A stretch of DNA of 64,000 nucleotides from Pseudomonas sp. LS1212 (GCF_024741815.1 NZ_CP102951.1:4292001-4356000); one strand, 5' to 3'. Shown: positions 1 through 8,172, counted from the stretch's first letter. A program made the numbers and translations. The notes: generated by a model from the sequence alone, not told the origin.

Positions 1-462
1 GACCAGCATAGCCGGGTTGAAAATTCACCTTATGAAAGCGCGGTGTGCATGCGCAGCATGGAAAGGACCGAACGCATCGCGGGCGTGTTGGCCGTATGGG
101 ACAACCCGGATAAACCGGTGATCGACGTGGCCCATATTCAATGGGCCGCACAGTTCGTTCGTGCGTCCAATACGATGTTGTTACGCCTTATCAATCAGTA
201 CATGCAGCCACCGGGCGAACAGGCCGACGCGGCCAGATTGATGGCGATGCTGGATAGGGGTGGATTCAAAGGCCGCAACGCTAACGAAGTGGCGGCACTG
301 AAGGAAGGCTTCGTGCCAAGGACTACGCTGATGCGCTTGTCCAACCTGCGGAAAAAAGCCTTCGATGCGGCCATCGATTACTTGGTGGGCCGCGATGATC
401 TGGCCCAGAGCAGCTACGGGAACAAGGGCATGCGGGTACTGGGGCTGCCGGGCGAGGACTAG
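1..462 (+). CDS. C-terminal part of a primase/helicase-like replication protein (5' end outside window)
   Basis: The frame is open from base 1 and has no stop before 460-462, so the gene begins left of the window. The visible ~153 residues look like the C-terminus of DUF3987-type or phage/plasmid primase-helicase proteins, with an ERIAGVLAVWDN segment followed by a helical region. No catalytic motif lies in this part, so the call rests on general resemblance. A repeat array that could be a replication origin starts 10 bases after the stop, which fits a replication protein. An unrelated island gene cannot be excluded. Confidence 0.45.
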   Translation, partial: DQHSRVENSPYESAVCMRSMERTERIAGVLAVWDNPDKPVIDVAHIQWAAQFVRASNTMLLRLINQYMQPPGEQADAARLMAMLDRGGFKGRNANEVAALKEGFVPRTTLMRLSNLRKKAFDAAIDYLVGRDDLAQSSYGNKGMRVLGLPGED

Positions 463-471
463 GAAAAGGGC

Positions 472-583
472 TTACGATCACGGAAAGGCCCGGAATAGAC
501 GTGTTCCACCGGCATTGATCGTAATGATCGTACGTGATCGTAACGGGTTTACGATCACCGAAAGGCCCGGAATAGACGTGTTC
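472..583. repeat. Pair of 35-bp direct repeats
   Basis: Positions 472-506 and 549-583 carry the same 35-bp sequence with one mismatch. Each copy starts with TTACGATCA and ends with GGAATAGACGTGTTC. The repeats embed the 9-mer in a larger unit, and three more 9-mers lie between them. A smaller imperfect repeat follows at about 640-682, where two ~20-bp units share CGGTGG and TAAATT. Confidence 0.75.
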
Positions 584-823
584 TTTCTATATAGAGAGAG
601 AGTGATAGTAGAACACACACACACGACGGTTTTTTATTAGCGTCGGTGGATAAATTGATTAGCGCCGGTGGCTAAATTTATTTTTTATCCATTTTTGGGT
701 CCGTGGGCGTGTGTGGTTACGATCATACGATCAAAGGCCAAAAAAGGCCCTGTAGCCGCTCTGGCACGCGGGTTTCCGTGATCGTAAAAAAGTTACGATC
801 AAAGCCGTGATCGTAAACGATCA
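472..823. repeat. Iteron-like array of 9-mer TGATCGTAA in both orientations
   Basis: The 9-mer TGATCGTAA or its complement TTACGATCA occurs exactly at 472-480, 516-524, 535-543, 549-557, 717-725, 779-787, 793-801 and 808-816. Near matches lie at 525-533, 725-733 and 815-823. The array fills the gap between a primase-like gene and a ribbon-helix-helix-like gene, and its last copies end just before that gene's ribosome binding site. Either a replication origin (iterons) or an operator array for the downstream gene would fit. Confidence 0.7.
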
Positions 824-846
824 GACACTTTTTTGGAGGCTCTGTG

Positions 847-1167
847 ATGAAGGCGACAAAAATGATTCATCCGAGTCATGCCCGCGAAATCTTGAGCGAA
901 GTAGACGCCGCCCGGTTGCGGCAGAGTGGCTGGCTCGAACTTGACCAAACAAAACCTGTCAGCAAGGGTGCCGCCTTTCAGCGGCGCTATCGCAAACGGC
1001 AGTTGATGCTGGGATTCAAGCAGTTTTCCGTTTGGCTGCCCGAGTCGGTATTTAATGCGTTGGCAGCTATGAAAAAACCGAAAGAAAGTTTTGCGGAATT
1101 GGTTGAGCGTCTAATTAATTCACCGAATAACACTGGCGAATATGATAGTGGAGAACACACAAAGTAG
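847..1167 (+). CDS. Small basic protein with ribbon-helix-helix-like C-terminus
   Basis: This is a 106-residue protein starting at ATG 847, seven bases after GGAGG at 835-839; an in-frame GTG at 844 is too close to the Shine-Dalgarno. The centre is very basic (residues ~45-58, rich in Arg, Lys and Gln). It is followed by FKQFSVWLPESVFNAL and a second helix, the strand-helix-helix pattern of ribbon-helix-helix repressors on plasmids and islands. It lies directly after the TGATCGTAA array, so autoregulation or origin binding is a reasonable inference. No specific family name can be assigned. Confidence 0.5.
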   Translation: MKATKMIHPSHAREILSEVDAARLRQSGWLELDQTKPVSKGAAFQRRYRKRQLMLGFKQFSVWLPESVFNALAAMKKPKESFAELVERLINSPNNTGEYDSGEHTK

Positions 1168-1532
1168 AAAATCCCAAGCATATATTGGTGTGTGGTCGAA
1201 CGGCTCTATGGTGCGCCCGACAGGCTACTCAATTACAAAAAGACGAAGCGTAATGGAGTGGTAGAGCGTGTGCCTGGGATCGAAGCCGCCATCCGCTAGA
1301 CGCTGGTGATCGACGAGCTCGTGGATCAGGTAACCGCCATGCCGCTCAACGGGTAGCTCCGCCAATTGGCGGAGCTTGACGTGGATCTGAAGCAGGAGGG
1401 CTATACCGATATGGGTATACCCCAGCGAATACCACTTATCGGGTACTCCAGCCCGTACCGAAAATGCCGCTTTCCAACCTATACGAGTACAGCTATATTG
1501 AGTACAGGTATAACGGTACAGGAGGATTCGCC
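1168..1532. other. Non-coding or decayed stretch with palindromes upstream of the recombinase
   Basis: No convincing gene is seen. The frame continuing after the previous stop reads protein-like for ~40 residues and then meets in-frame TAG codons, which suggests a decayed gene. The stretch contains a perfect 22-bp palindrome at 1355-1376 (two AGCTCCGCCAA half-sites meeting head to head). It also has GGGTATACCC at 1413-1422 and repeated GTACAG motifs at about 1488-1520. Such AT-centred palindromes next to a serine recombinase could be its recombination or operator sites. Confidence 0.4.
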
Positions 1533-2141
1533 ATGTTCATCCGAGCCTATCTCAGAGCTTCGACCGACGATCAGGACGCCAGCCGCGCCAAGGATGTGCT
1601 GATCCAGTTCGCTGCCGACAACGACCATAAGATCGCGGCCTTCTACACCGAGAACGAATCAGGCACCAAGCTCGAAAGGCCAGAGCTGTTCCGGTTGCTG
1701 GACGATAGCCAGGAAGACGATGTACTGCTGATCGAGCAGGTGGATAGGTTGTCCCGGCTATCTCAGGATGACTGGACCAAGCTCAAGGCTCAGATCGCGG
1801 CACGGAAGGTCACAGTGGTATCCATGGACTTGAGCACCAGTCACGCGGTGCTGAAGCCTGTCAAGGATCAGGATGACTTCACCAAGGGTATGATTGCAGC
1901 CGTCAACGGCATGCTGCTCGACATGCTGGCCGTGGTCGCCCGCAAGGATTATGACGATCGTCGTCGTCGTCAGGCTGAAGGGATCAAGCAGGCACAGGCC
2001 AGAAAGGTCTACAAAGGACGCCCGGTTGACCAGGATCTGCACAAGCGCATCAAGGATTGCCTCGACAGTGGTATGAGCCTGCGCAAGACTGCCACGTCTG
2101 TAGGCTGCGCCTTGAGCACGGTGCAACGTGTGATGCGCTAG
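1533..2141 (+). CDS. Serine recombinase of the resolvase/invertase family
   Basis: The start is ATG 1533 after a strong AGGAGG at 1519-1524; longer in-frame starts upstream lack such a site. The 202-residue protein opens with RAYLRASTDDQDASRA, which contains the nucleophile serine region (Y-x-R-x-S) of small serine recombinases. LLIEQVDRLSRLS is the conserved acidic/DRLSR helix. The C-terminal ~45 residues (GRPVDQ to VQRVMR) form the helix-turn-helix DNA-binding domain. The length matches resolvases of the Tn3/Hin class. It could resolve dimers, invert DNA or act in transposition; no transposase is visible beside it. Confidence 0.85.
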   Translation: MFIRAYLRASTDDQDASRAKDVLIQFAADNDHKIAAFYTENESGTKLERPELFRLLDDSQEDDVLLIEQVDRLSRLSQDDWTKLKAQIAARKVTVVSMDLSTSHAVLKPVKDQDDFTKGMIAAVNGMLLDMLAVVARKDYDDRRRRQAEGIKQAQARKVYKGRPVDQDLHKRIKDCLDSGMSLRKTATSVGCALSTVQRVMR

Positions 2142-2247
2142 GAGACGCGCAGACCGCGAGTCCGCCCAAATCCCAATGGACCACGGTGCTAAAACGTCCC
2201 ACACGCGATCCTGCGAGGTCGGGTTGGGCTTGGAGGGGAATAGTCAG

Positions 2248-2376
2248 ATGAAAACTGCACGACTACTGACGATCCTTGACCTGGCCGACCGCAGCTACGA
2301 CTTCCCATACCGTCCACCCGGTCACAAAGTCTTCAATGGATATCGGCAACACGAGATGAGGGGATTCAGGTTATGA
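2248..2376 (+). CDS. Small hypothetical protein
   Basis: A 42-residue reading frame begins at ATG 2248, with GGAGG at 2232-2236 some eleven bases upstream. The peptide is basic and tyrosine-rich at the end, has no recognisable motif, and stops three bases before the end of the convergent gene at 2380. It may be a real small island gene or chance. The only support is the ribosome binding site. Confidence 0.25.
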   Translation: MKTARLLTILDLADRSYDFPYRPPGHKVFNGYRQHEMRGFRL

Positions 2377-2379
2377 ACG

Positions 2380-3309
2380 CTATTGAGCCAACCCCTTGCG
2401 GCTGAGTGGCCGCGCCTTGTCCACGAAATTCATGTCCAGCCCTCCAGGTGAATGGCGGACCAAGGGGGGCGGACAGGGATTATGGCTCTGTGCGCCCGCC
2501 TTAGCCGACGATTGCTTTTCCTGTTTGTCGGTGGCGGCCAGGATCAGGCCGGTGGTAAGCCTCGCCCGCCCCACAGTTCCCATGAAGAACTTGTCCTCGT
2601 TCACCACCGGCAGTCTTTCGATGTCGAGATCTTCCATGCGCGCCAGCGCATCGCGCTTGGAGGTGATGTTGGTTACCGCCATGTCGACGCCGACGAACCC
2701 AGGTAGCTTGCTCAGTTGCGCCCTGTCGGCCTCGCTGTTGCTTTTCAACCGCTGCTGGAACTGCACGTAACCCGAGTCGCCGGCGAGGCGCAGATAGTCG
2801 ATCAGACTGGTCGCTTTGTAAGTGCCGAACAACTTACTGTTCGGTTCATTGACCACCACCACCCGCAGATAGGAGCTGCCATACAGCGCTTCGAAATAGG
2901 CCTTGATCGCCGGACCGGTGTAACCGTCGTGACCGAGCTTGAATTCCAAGTCTTTGATGCACCGCTCTTTCAGCTCCCGCAGTTCCTCACTACCGACCTT
3001 GCCACCGTTCTTCATCACCTCCTCCGCATTCTTCACGTTCAACTGTTCGGAGTTGTGGAGGACATGACCCTCGATCCCGGTGTTCGCCGCATTCACCAAT
3101 TGCTCGGAGAGATTGACCTTCACCCCGAAAAGGTCGATGTCCTTGAGATTGCCGGTGGCGAGCGACCAAACCATCAGCGGAACGATTAGGAACACCAGAT
3201 CGAGGGTCTTGACCTCGTACTTACCGACCGTACGAACCCGCATCAGGATTGAAAGGACCACCAGCGCCACGCCGGCTACTAGCAGCTTTATGGTCATCGC
3301 GTTATCCAT
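2380..3309 (-). CDS. Membrane protein with a cytoplasmic CBS-like region
   Basis: The start is ATG at 3309, preceded by GAGGAGGGTGACG; the longer frame upstream lacks a better site. The 309-residue product has two membrane segments near the N-terminus (about residues 6-24 and 37-54). A hydrophilic region follows. Around residues 150-265 it carries two stretches reminiscent of CBS nucleotide-binding motifs, including MEDLDIERLPVVNEDKF. The C-terminus is Pro/Ser-rich and basic. It sits 81 bases downstream of a DUF2235 hydrolase on the same strand and probably shares its transcript. CBS domains usually bind adenosine nucleotides. I do not recognise a named family. Confidence 0.55.
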   Translation of the reverse strand: MDNAMTIKLLVAGVALVVLSILMRVRTVGKYEVKTLDLVFLIVPLMVWSLATGNLKDIDLFGVKVNLSEQLVNAANTGIEGHVLHNSEQLNVKNAEEVMKNGGKVGSEELRELKERCIKDLEFKLGHDGYTGPAIKAYFEALYGSSYLRVVVVNEPNSKLFGTYKATSLIDYLRLAGDSGYVQFQQRLKSNSEADRAQLSKLPGFVGVDMAVTNITSKRDALARMEDLDIERLPVVNEDKFFMGTVGRARLTTGLILAATDKQEKQSSAKAGAQSHNPCPPPLVRHSPGGLDMNFVDKARPLSRKGLAQ

Positions 3310-3390
3310 CGTCACCCTCCTCGCCTGGCCTCCTCCGCTCAAGGCCCGTCAAAGTGGCTGACGAGCTCGAGCCTCTGGCTACCTGGCTGG

Positions 3391-4401
3391 TCAATCACTC
3401 GGCCTGTCGCTATGGCCTAACAGGCAGGCCGGTCGATAGCTCGGGTCCGCTTTCCAACGCAACCAGACCGATTCATCGATGGTTTCATTGACCCCCAGGC
3501 CAAAGGGGCGGTTGAACTCATTTTTCAAATTCTTGTACAGGCCCAACATGAACTGGGAGTAGGAGTCGGCCATCGGCGCACGGTGATCGCTGGTCCCCAC
3601 CGTCACTGTTGAGGAGAGCGTCAAACCGCAGGCCTCGGCCTTGTCCTGCAGCCAGCGCAAGGAAATACTGGGCAGGCGGTCATTCTTATAGCCACCGCCC
3701 ACATTGGCGTGGGCGCCGATGAACCAGCGCTGCTCCACCTCTATATTCTCGGCCTTCTTCTGCCCGTCCTGGGTCACCCAGACCGCCGCCTGATAGTCCT
3801 TGCGATGCTCGTCGAGGGCGAGGGCATGGTAGGCATAATCGACGATCCGGCTGAGCTCGGTATCGTGCCACTGGTAATAGTCGCGGCTGAAGGGCACGCC
3901 GGAAACCGGGATCCCCAGGGCCCCGACCGTGTCCCAGACGCCGATGAACTTCACCCGCACCTCCCGCGCGAAGGACTGGCGGAAGGAGCGGGCCGGCGCG
4001 CTATCCGGGGCTACGGCCTTGTCGCGATAGAGATCGTAGGCCTGGGCCACCAGACTGGCGGACGCCAGGTGCAACAGACCGCACTTGCGGATCAGGCCGA
4101 CCAGGCTGCGCGCGGTATAGGCACCGCGGCTGAAGCCAAACACGAAGATGTCGTCGCCTGGCTGGTAGTGCTCGGATAGCCACCGATAGCCCTGGCGGAT
4201 ATTCGCCGAAAGGCCGTGGCCGAAGGCGCCGCCGGTCAGCACCTCATGCCACTCGGTCCCCACGCCAGGGTCATAGAAGCAGGGTTGCTGGCCGTCATGG
4301 GCCCCCGCCGAGGCGAACGACTGCAGCATCTGGCAGACATTGGTCTTGTCTTGCTGTTTGTTCCAAGTGCCATCGAACAGCAGTATCAGATTCCGCGGCA
4401 T
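3391..4401 (-). CDS. DUF2235-type alpha/beta hydrolase
   Basis: MPRNLILLFDGTWN at the N-terminus and GFSRGAYTARSL around residue 97 are hallmarks of DUF2235 hydrolases. The latter holds the G-x-S-x-G-like nucleophile elbow. This family includes Tle1 phospholipase effectors. The start at 4401 (second ATG of two) has AAGGGGAG six bases upstream, while the ATG at 4407 abuts that site. At 336 residues it has one hydrolase domain, no PAAR or VgrG partner, and no signal peptide, so it probably acts in the cytoplasm or on the inner membrane. The next gene on the strand encodes a membrane protein with a CBS-like region. Substrate is unknown; phospholipid is an inference from the family. Confidence 0.8.
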   Translation of the reverse strand: MPRNLILLFDGTWNKQQDKTNVCQMLQSFASAGAHDGQQPCFYDPGVGTEWHEVLTGGAFGHGLSANIRQGYRWLSEHYQPGDDIFVFGFSRGAYTARSLVGLIRKCGLLHLASASLVAQAYDLYRDKAVAPDSAPARSFRQSFAREVRVKFIGVWDTVGALGIPVSGVPFSRDYYQWHDTELSRIVDYAYHALALDEHRKDYQAAVWVTQDGQKKAENIEVEQRWFIGAHANVGGGYKNDRLPSISLRWLQDKAEACGLTLSSTVTVGTSDHRAPMADSYSQFMLGLYKNLKNEFNRPFGLGVNETIDESVWLRWKADPSYRPACLLGHSDRPSD

Positions 4402-4609
4402 AGCCATCTCCCCTTGGGCAGAGCCCTGAGTCGCAGACCTAGCGCCCCTGCCCGCGCCCTCGAGCCACGCAGGCTGACAATAATTAATGCTAGGTCGGGG
4501 CTCGGCGACCGCTAGAGGGGTTCGCGATAAGCCTTATATCCGCTGCCACCTCGGCGGGGATGACGGCTGTCCCGCTCTGAGTTGCGCCCGCCTAGCGCCG
4601 CTGGCTCAG

Positions 4610-4900
4610 ATGGCGATTCAGCACCCAGGCATAGACCAAGCTATTGATCAGCAGCAGCAGCAAAGCCCGCGAATGCAACAATTGATGCGGGATTTCAATG
4701 CACCCGTACCTGTTAATGACTTTCGGCAAATTCCACCTGTTCAAAAACTATCACCGCCAACCGAAGTACTTCAACGCGACGAGTTTGGCAGGGTTGCCGT
4801 CGTGAGTATCGGGAATTTACGCTTGACGGTGCAGAGGGATGAACTAGGTAGGACGGTCAGAATGATCCCGGCTCTGCGGCCTGACCCGCCAGCCCACTGA
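4610..4900 (+). CDS. Hypothetical protein, possibly phage-derived
   Basis: A reading frame of 96 residues from ATG 4610, or ~76 from ATG 4673. It has a Gln-rich start and then a protein-like part with two similar segments, LQRDEFGRVAVVSIGNL and VQRDELGRTVRMI. The two QRDE-GR units suggest an internal duplication. No good ribosome binding site decides the start. It precedes two phage-like small genes in the same direction. Function is not recognisable. Confidence 0.4.
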   Translation: MAIQHPGIDQAIDQQQQQSPRMQQLMRDFNAPVPVNDFRQIPPVQKLSPPTEVLQRDEFGRVAVVSIGNLRLTVQRDELGRTVRMIPALRPDPPAH

Positions 4901-4915
4901 TAAGGAGTACACATC

Positions 4916-5101
4916 ATGGCAACCACAGTGATTTTTAGCGGCAACGACCGCATATCCGAGGCGCATGCACTGCTTGAGGCGCTCGCTGAATGGTTACAAG
5001 CGCAGCCCGAGCAACCGCTACGCCCAGCCTCGGCACACTTGGACTACACCGACGATGGCAGCCTGCGCGGTGTCGTCGTTACGGTGGATGAGGCTGATTG
5101 A
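4916..5101 (+). CDS. Small acidic hypothetical protein
   Basis: A 61-residue protein starts at ATG 4916 after a strong AAGGAG at 4902-4907. It is acidic and contains LDYTDDGSLRGVVVTVDEAD at its C-terminus. Its stop TGA (5099-5101) is directly followed by the ATG of the terminase-like gene at 5102, so the two are surely co-transcribed and probably translationally coupled. No domain is recognised. A phage packaging or head-region origin is inferred from the neighbour. Confidence 0.55.
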   Translation: MATTVIFSGNDRISEAHALLEALAEWLQAQPEQPLRPASAHLDYTDDGSLRGVVVTVDEAD

Positions 5102-5675
5102 ATGGCTACCCGTGGCCGAAAACCGGGAACGCCAAAAGTCCCAGGAAGCGGACGCAAGCGTGGTTCACTCGACAAAGCTGCGCGCCAGCTAATCAGCGGC
5201 GAAGTCGCCAACGATATTTTGTCTGTGTACCGGGCCTTGGGCGGTGCGGCTTTTCTCCTCGACTACGCCAAGGCCCAACCCGGTAGCTTCATCCGCGACT
5301 GCCTTGCTCGACTGATGCCACCGATGCCGAAGGAAGATGTTGATGTGCTCAACCAGAACCTGACTATAAATGCCAGCAACCTGAGCGATTTTGAGGCAGC
5401 CCGACGCGTTGCTTTTTGTCTGGCAAAAGCTGCCTATGAGCAGGGCCTTGAGATGACCCCGCAGCAGGCCTGCAACGCCCACTGGCAGTCGCCAGCTACC
5501 CAGCCCGACCGTGCCCCTGCTCCAACCTCTACCTGTCGAAAACGCCGATCAGGAGCGGTGGGCCAGTGAGCTACACCTGACCGATGAACAGCGCGCAGAT
5601 CAGGCCCTAGCGCGACGGGAACACGTCAATTTGGATGAGCAAGGCTTGCGCCGCAGGAAGCATCCGCTGTTGTAA
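5102..5675 (+). pseudogene. Small-terminase-like phage gene with a probable frameshift
   Basis: The frame from ATG 5102 (stop at 5567-5569) begins MATRGRKPGTPKVPGSGRK, the basic start typical of phage small terminase subunits, and continues with a helical segment. Past about residue 120 the frame becomes Pro/Thr/Arg-rich. Meanwhile the frame one base over reads sensibly from about 5490 to a stop at 5673-5675, with VENADQERWASELHLTDEQR. The simplest reading is a single-base frameshift around 5470-5530. No large terminase follows, so packaging is not functional from this locus. A sequencing error cannot be excluded. Confidence 0.5.
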
Positions 5676-5903
5676 TCAGGGATCTAGGCGTCGCTCCGTG
5701 AAATCCAGTCCGGTCGCAGGGCTATGCTGCTGTACATTTCGCGCAGCGTCGTCTGCGAAAAAGTCCAGTTCTAACTGAACCCATTCAGCAACCGCCAGTA
5801 CCCTTGGCTGAAACGATTTTGGTAGTTCGACGATTTGGCCGGTGTGGAGGTCGATTGCCGGATGGATGTAGCCTGACAGGTCGATCTCGACATAGATGTG
5901 CAT
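5676..5903 (-). CDS. Small hypothetical protein
   Basis: A 75-residue frame begins at ATG 5903, with GGAA some ten bases upstream on the minus strand. The N-terminus reads MHIYVEIDLSGYIHPAIDL and the rest is acidic and aromatic, which is protein-like. The gene ends exactly where the frameshifted terminase-like gene ends, facing it. No family is recognised. It may be a small island cargo or regulatory gene. Confidence 0.4.
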   Translation of the reverse strand: MHIYVEIDLSGYIHPAIDLHTGQIVELPKSFQPRVLAVAEWVQLELDFFADDAARNVQQHSPATGLDFTERRLDP

Positions 5904-6245
5904 GGTGACGGTTCCGCATTTAGCAGTGTTAGCACCCTGCAATCTGGATCAAATCGGCGCTGTTGTTGAGTGTAGCGCACGCTGTATAGGCTCCGTGATT
6001 TGATGCAGAAACGCCTATCCCATCGGATCACAGAAGGGCAATGTACCAAAACCAGCCCATACCAAAAACTCCAGTGAAATACACGATCGCAAGAATTAAA
6101 GGGTTATTCCACATTGCACCAATCTCCGATAACCGCCGTTTTTTTATGGTTGGTTTGCAATCGGCGCACCGTTGAGTGTAGACCAGTACCATCACCATCG
6201 GCCAAGGAGCCCGGTCCTAGGCGCTTCCGACCAGTATGGGCAATA

Positions 6246-6264
6246 TGTAAGGCGACACCTTACA
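6246..6264. promoter_or_regulatory. Palindromic operator upstream of higBA
   Basis: A perfect inverted repeat TGTAAGG-CGACA-CCTTACA lies 33 bases before the higB start. HigA-type antitoxins autoregulate by binding such palindromes in their promoter, so this is the likely operator. The rest of the 394-base gap from 5904 shows nothing else I can name. Confidence 0.65.
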
Positions 6265-6297
6265 CTCTCCAATTCACGGAACGAATGGCAGGACGCT

Positions 6298-6564
6298 ATG
6301 ATCAAGAGCTTTCGGCATAAGGGATTAGAGAAGCTGCACAAGGACGGTGACACTTCAGCCGTGCAAGCCGAGCACGTCGAGCGCTTGCGGCGCCTGCTGG
6401 CCTCGCTGGAAGAGGCGCAAGAACCGGATGACATGTTGCGCCCAGGCAACCGCCTATACCTGATGAAGAAGGGCAAGCACGCCGGCTTTTGGGCGGTCAA
6501 CGTGTCGGGCAACTGGTGGGTCATTTTTCGTTTCGTCGGCTCCGACGTGGAGTTGGTCAGCTAA
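6298..6564 (+). CDS. higB: HigB-family RelE-like mRNA interferase toxin
   Basis: The 88-residue product starts at ATG 6298. It begins MIKSFRHKGLEKLHKDGD, the signature N-terminus of HigB toxins (RelE/ParE fold, ribosome-dependent mRNA cleavage), and ends with the strand pattern GNWWVIFRFVGSDVELVS. The longer frame from 6172 has an unrelated start and no suitable site. The antitoxin gene follows 31 bases downstream. Toxin-first order is typical of higBA. Its location inside the integrated element suggests it stabilises the element. Confidence 0.9.
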   Translation: MIKSFRHKGLEKLHKDGDTSAVQAEHVERLRRLLASLEEAQEPDDMLRPGNRLYLMKKGKHAGFWAVNVSGNWWVIFRFVGSDVELVS

Positions 6565-6595
6565 CCTCGATTATCACTGAACAGGAGGGCACCCT

Positions 6596-6889
6596 ATGCC
6601 GATGTACAATCCGCCCCACCCTGGGGAAGCGTTGCGTGAGGACGTGCTGCCCGCGCTCGATTTGACGGTCAGCGAACTGGCCGGGCACCTGGGCTATTCG
6701 CGCGGCCACCTATCGGCCGTGCTCAACGGTCGTGCCGCGATCAGCGCCGATATGGCTTACCGCTTTGAGCTGGCCGGACTGGGCAAGGCGCGCATGTGGC
6801 TCGCACAACAGGGTGCTTATTACCTGTGGCAATTCGAGCACGGCGAACAGTCGGTCGCTGGCAGAAGTGGCGGTGTGATCCTAGAGTAA
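6596..6889 (+). CDS. higA: HigA-family antitoxin (helix-turn-helix)
   Basis: A 97-residue protein starting at ATG 6596 after AGGAGGGCACCCT. It opens MPMYNPPHPGEALREDVL, the conserved start of HigA antidotes. An HTH of the Xre type follows at residues ~24-60 (TVSELAGHLGYSRGHLSAVL). It neutralises HigB and should repress the operon through the palindrome at 6246-6264. Both genes are intact. Confidence 0.92.
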   Translation: MPMYNPPHPGEALREDVLPALDLTVSELAGHLGYSRGHLSAVLNGRAAISADMAYRFELAGLGKARMWLAQQGAYYLWQFEHGEQSVAGRSGGVILE

Positions 6890-6939
6890 CCCCGACCCGA
6901 AACGCCAAGGGGCCTGCGATCATGTCTACTGGAGATTGA

Positions 6940-8172
6940 CTACAACAATTCCCGCTTGAGCGCCGAAATCCGCAGTTCGTCCAGGTAATTCGCATAGCGC
7001 TGGGCCGCTTCCCGCCGTTGGTCCAGCAGTTGTGCCCGTGCGTAGGTGTCACTCAACGCGCCCGGCATCTTGTGGCTCAGCATCAACTCCAAGACCACCG
7101 GGTCGATGCCTAGCTGCTCATGCGCGATGGTTCGAAATGTGGACCTCAGTCCGTGCGCCGAGATTGTGCCGCGTTGGTAGCCCAGGCCATTGACCAGCCC
7201 GGCCAACAAGCTGTCGCGGGAAATGTGCCTGGCAGCGTGCATGGGCGACGGGAACACCCACCCCCTGCCCTCCTTGCCGGCCAACCGCTGTGCCCGCACT
7301 GAACGCAGTAGGGCGAGCGCCTGTGAGGGCAACGCGACGATGTGATCCTTGCCGGTTTTGCTGATGACGAATGACCACTCTGCCCTGTCCAGGTCCAGGT
7401 GTTCCCAGCGCATCGCCACCATTTCCATCGGGCGCACTGGCAGCAAGGCCAGCAACCGCAGTGCCGACGCTACGCTGGCTGTCGGTGGCGTGTAGCCGTC
7501 GAGCCTGACCAGGAAGTCACCCAGTGCCGTCGGGTCAGTGATCGCCTTGCGGCTGGTTTTCTCGTGTTTCGGTAGAAGCCCGCGACGGCCAGCGGCGGCA
7601 TTCCGTTCGACGTACTCATTCAACTCTGCGAAATCGAGCACCATCTTGACCACGCCCAAGGCGTATCTGGCCATGACCGGTGTCGTGCCTTCCTGATCGA
7701 TCACCCGCTTGACGTCGCTGAGTTTGATCTCAGCCACGGGCAATCGGCCGATCACGCCCACTATGTGGTTCTTGAGGGCGCCGCGATAGCCAGCCAGGGT
7801 CTTGGCTGCCAGCCCGGACTTGACCTTGTGCTGGATGAACTCGTCGGCCACCGCCGCGAAAGTGCAGGCCTCCGTAGCCCGCTGTGCTGCAATCCCGGCC
7901 TTCCTGGCTTCAAGTGGATGCACACCTTTGGCGATAAGTTTGCGCGCATCCCGCGCCGCATCCCGGACCTCAGCCAGTGAAGTTTCGGGGAAGCTGCCCA
8001 AACTCAGAACGCATTCCCTCTTGTCGAGGAAAAACTTCATGCGCCAGAGCCGTGAACCGTTTTTGCCATGCAGCAGGTACAGACCCGCCACAGTGCCGTC
8101 AGCCTGCTTGCCGAGCGGTTCGCCCTTCGCGTTTTTGAATGACCTGATGGCCAAATCGTTGAGTCGTTTCAT
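6940..8172 (-). CDS. P4-type tyrosine integrase
   Basis: A 410-residue site-specific recombinase. MKRLNDLAIRSFKNAKGE at the start is the DUF4102 arm-binding domain of P4-family integrases. The core-binding domain follows at ~95-190. The catalytic domain shows the first Arg (LLPVRPMEMVAMRWEHLDLD), the H-x-x-R box in SAHGLRSTFRTIAHEQ and the nucleophile tyrosine in ALSDTYARAQLL. I chose ATG 8172 because family members begin here; the longer frame to 8268 adds unrelated residues, though neither start has a strong ribosome binding site. The gene marks the right edge of the mobile element and appears complete. Confidence 0.92.
   Translation of the reverse strand: MKRLNDLAIRSFKNAKGEPLGKQADGTVAGLYLLHGKNGSRLWRMKFFLDKRECVLSLGSFPETSLAEVRDAARDARKLIAKGVHPLEARKAGIAAQRATEACTFAAVADEFIQHKVKSGLAAKTLAGYRGALKNHIVGVIGRLPVAEIKLSDVKRVIDQEGTTPVMARYALGVVKMVLDFAELNEYVERNAAAGRRGLLPKHEKTSRKAITDPTALGDFLVRLDGYTPPTASVASALRLLALLPVRPMEMVAMRWEHLDLDRAEWSFVISKTGKDHIVALPSQALALLRSVRAQRLAGKEGRGWVFPSPMHAARHISRDSLLAGLVNGLGYQRGTISAHGLRSTFRTIAHEQLGIDPVVLELMLSHKMPGALSDTYARAQLLDQRREAAQRYANYLDELRISALKRELL

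Noticed and set aside
1366..1602. A 78-residue frame before the serine recombinase
   Set aside because: It overlaps the recombinase start and the upstream frame contains stops; treated as decayed sequence.
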